In this document: positions 29,597 through 30,103 of the stretch, one piece after another
How the letters are laid out: the number at the start of each line of letters is the position of its first letter
Position numbering within the stretch: position 1 is the stretch's first letter
NCBI RefSeq assembly: GCF_000388065.1
Contig: NW_009242972.1
Location: forward strand, 3,048,899-3,079,001
Direction: 5' to 3'
Length of the DNA: 30,103 bases
Source: Fonticula alba
Lineage: Eukaryota; Opisthokonta; Rotosphaerida; Fonticulaceae
Program-made: the position numbers and the translations under genes
The notes under the pieces: generated by a model
Databases searched by the model: none
Seen by the model: only the letters and a program-made list of their open reading frames with translations
Told to the model about the DNA's origin: nothing

Positions 29597-30103
29597 ATGG
29601 CATGCTTGAATGGCATTCCTCCTCAGGAGGAATGCGGGGTAGATCGACAGCCAGATGGCCGCCGAGTACCGGGCCAGTTCGGTGGCCCAGGAAAGGAGGG
29701 AGACACGCGTGCGCGCGGGGTTCTCAGATCCACCCCACGACCAACCCAAGGTCAAAAGGGGGACTCCCTGCGGGAGCCTCCTGAGAGCGAAGACCTTAGC
29801 AGCTATGACGATGTTGACTATGTTGACGATGTTGAAGTATACGCTTGTATGCTAAGACAACCTGACAGAGTCTCAGCCCAGCCTGCGAACATCTGTTCTA
29901 AGGCTTCCTCTCGAACCCCTTTTGTTACACGAATTGCTTTCTATTTTGCTCGCCCCGCTAACTCGCCCCCTAGGTCGAGTTACCTTGTCTCGTCGCTAGT
30001 AATCTCATCACCCTTCTGGTTCGGTACGCCCTCCTTCATGCCCGAGCGGTCCCTAACCAGTAGTAAGATTTCCGGTATAGCTTCCGTCAAAGCTTCACTC
30101 CTT
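29597..30103 (+). CDS. Partial open frame running off the window, unrecognised
   Basis: A plus-strand frame is open from 29579 (first ATG 29597) to the window end, at least 169 codons. From about 29,800 the GC content falls to roughly half, so an open stretch of over 110 codons there is less likely by chance than in the GC-rich DNA. It begins MACLNGIPPQEECG; the middle reads SSYDDVDYVDDVEVYA from a 9-base tandem repeat; the end is Ser-rich (ISSPFWFGTPSFMPERSL). Ser-rich composition also fits an antisense shadow, and the minus strand at the very end has a short natural-looking frame (EALTEAIPEILLLVRDR, then MKEGVPNQKGDEITSDE) that stops near 29,980. I recognise neither. It may be part of a mobile element or a gene cut by the window edge. 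Confidence 0.25.
   Translation, partial: MACLNGIPPQEECGVDRQPDGRRVPGQFGGPGKEGDTRARGVLRSTPRPTQGQKGDSLREPPESEDLSSYDDVDYVDDVEVYACMLRQPDRVSAQPANICSKASSRTPFVTRIAFYFARPANSPPRSSYLVSSLVISSPFWFGTPSFMPERSLTSSKISGIASVKASLL
29613..29635. repeat. Perfect hairpin, 10-bp stem, 3-base loop
   Basis: GCATTCCTCC and GGAGGAATGC flank TCA. It lies at the border of the lower-GC terminal segment and may mark a mobile-element end or a structured RNA. Confidence 0.7.
29807..29833. repeat. 9-bp tandem repeat flanked by inverted CTTAGCA/TGCTAAG
   Basis: Three copies of GAC(G/T)ATGTT (middle copy GACTATGTT). They lie between the 7-base inverted repeats CTTAGCA (29795-29801) and TGCTAAG (29850-29856). Confidence 0.7.

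Noticed and set aside
29805-29840. YVDD sequence suggesting a reverse transcriptase active site
   Set aside because: YVDD arises from a 9-base tandem repeat and none of the neighbouring reverse-transcriptase blocks is present, so a retroelement call is not justified.

Overview
The window is nuclear DNA of a GC-rich, intron-bearing unicellular eukaryote. Five genes are recognisable and carry 19 spliceosomal GT-AG introns between them. The gene set points to an opisthokont: an F-BAR/HR1/SH3-type CIP4-like protein, a fungal-type NMA111 HtrA protease, TOM22, a Rad60/NIP45-like SUMO-domain protein, a DHHC acyltransferase and glyoxalase I. A nucleariid or an early-branching fungal relative (for example Fonticula-like) would fit the GC content, the homopolymer C/G runs and the low-complexity protein tails, but the sequence alone does not prove it. 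There is no operon, CRISPR array, rRNA or convincing tRNA.

Layout, left to right. 414-1576 (-): glyoxalase I, five exons, all metal ligands present. 2092-3740 (-): Rad60/Esc2/NIP45-like protein with SUMO-interacting motifs and two SUMO-like domains, two exons. 3741-4567: divergent promoter region. 4568-7799 (+): CIP4/FBP17-like F-BAR protein, eight exons. 8133-9614 (-): DHHC palmitoyltransferase, three exons, convergent with the F-BAR gene. 9615-11431: 1.8 kb divergent intergenic region. 11432-13583 (+): TOM22 whose cytosolic acidic domain has grown into several hundred residues of [A/T]xEE repeats, interrupted by a 10-N assembly gap. 13584-16698: mostly microsatellites and pyrimidine-rich DNA, with one possible small minus-strand gene. 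16699-27362 (-): a giant NMA111-type HtrA protease of about 3,234 residues. 27363-29398: repeats plus a possible unrecognised minus-strand gene. About 29.6 kb to the end: DNA of visibly lower GC (about 50% over the last 280 bases), with hairpins and an open frame running off the window.

Exon joins were tested by phase. The summed exon lengths give whole codon numbers for glyoxalase (170 aa), the Rad60-like protein (498 aa), the F-BAR protein (719 aa), the DHHC protein (413 aa) and NMA111 (3,234 aa if it ends at the in-frame TGA). In TOM22 the nominal 10-N gap breaks the frame.

The most striking general signal is the splice donor. All 19 accepted donors have C at +4 and G at +5 (12 are GTGCGT), not the usual GTAAGT/GTATGT, which predicts an altered or unusually tolerant U1 snRNA. 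The most striking gene-level signals are the hyper-acidic TOM22 and the threefold-enlarged NMA111. The genes do not form one pathway; they are independent housekeeping functions in detoxification, SUMO-linked genome maintenance, membrane/actin remodelling, protein lipidation, mitochondrial import and protein quality control.
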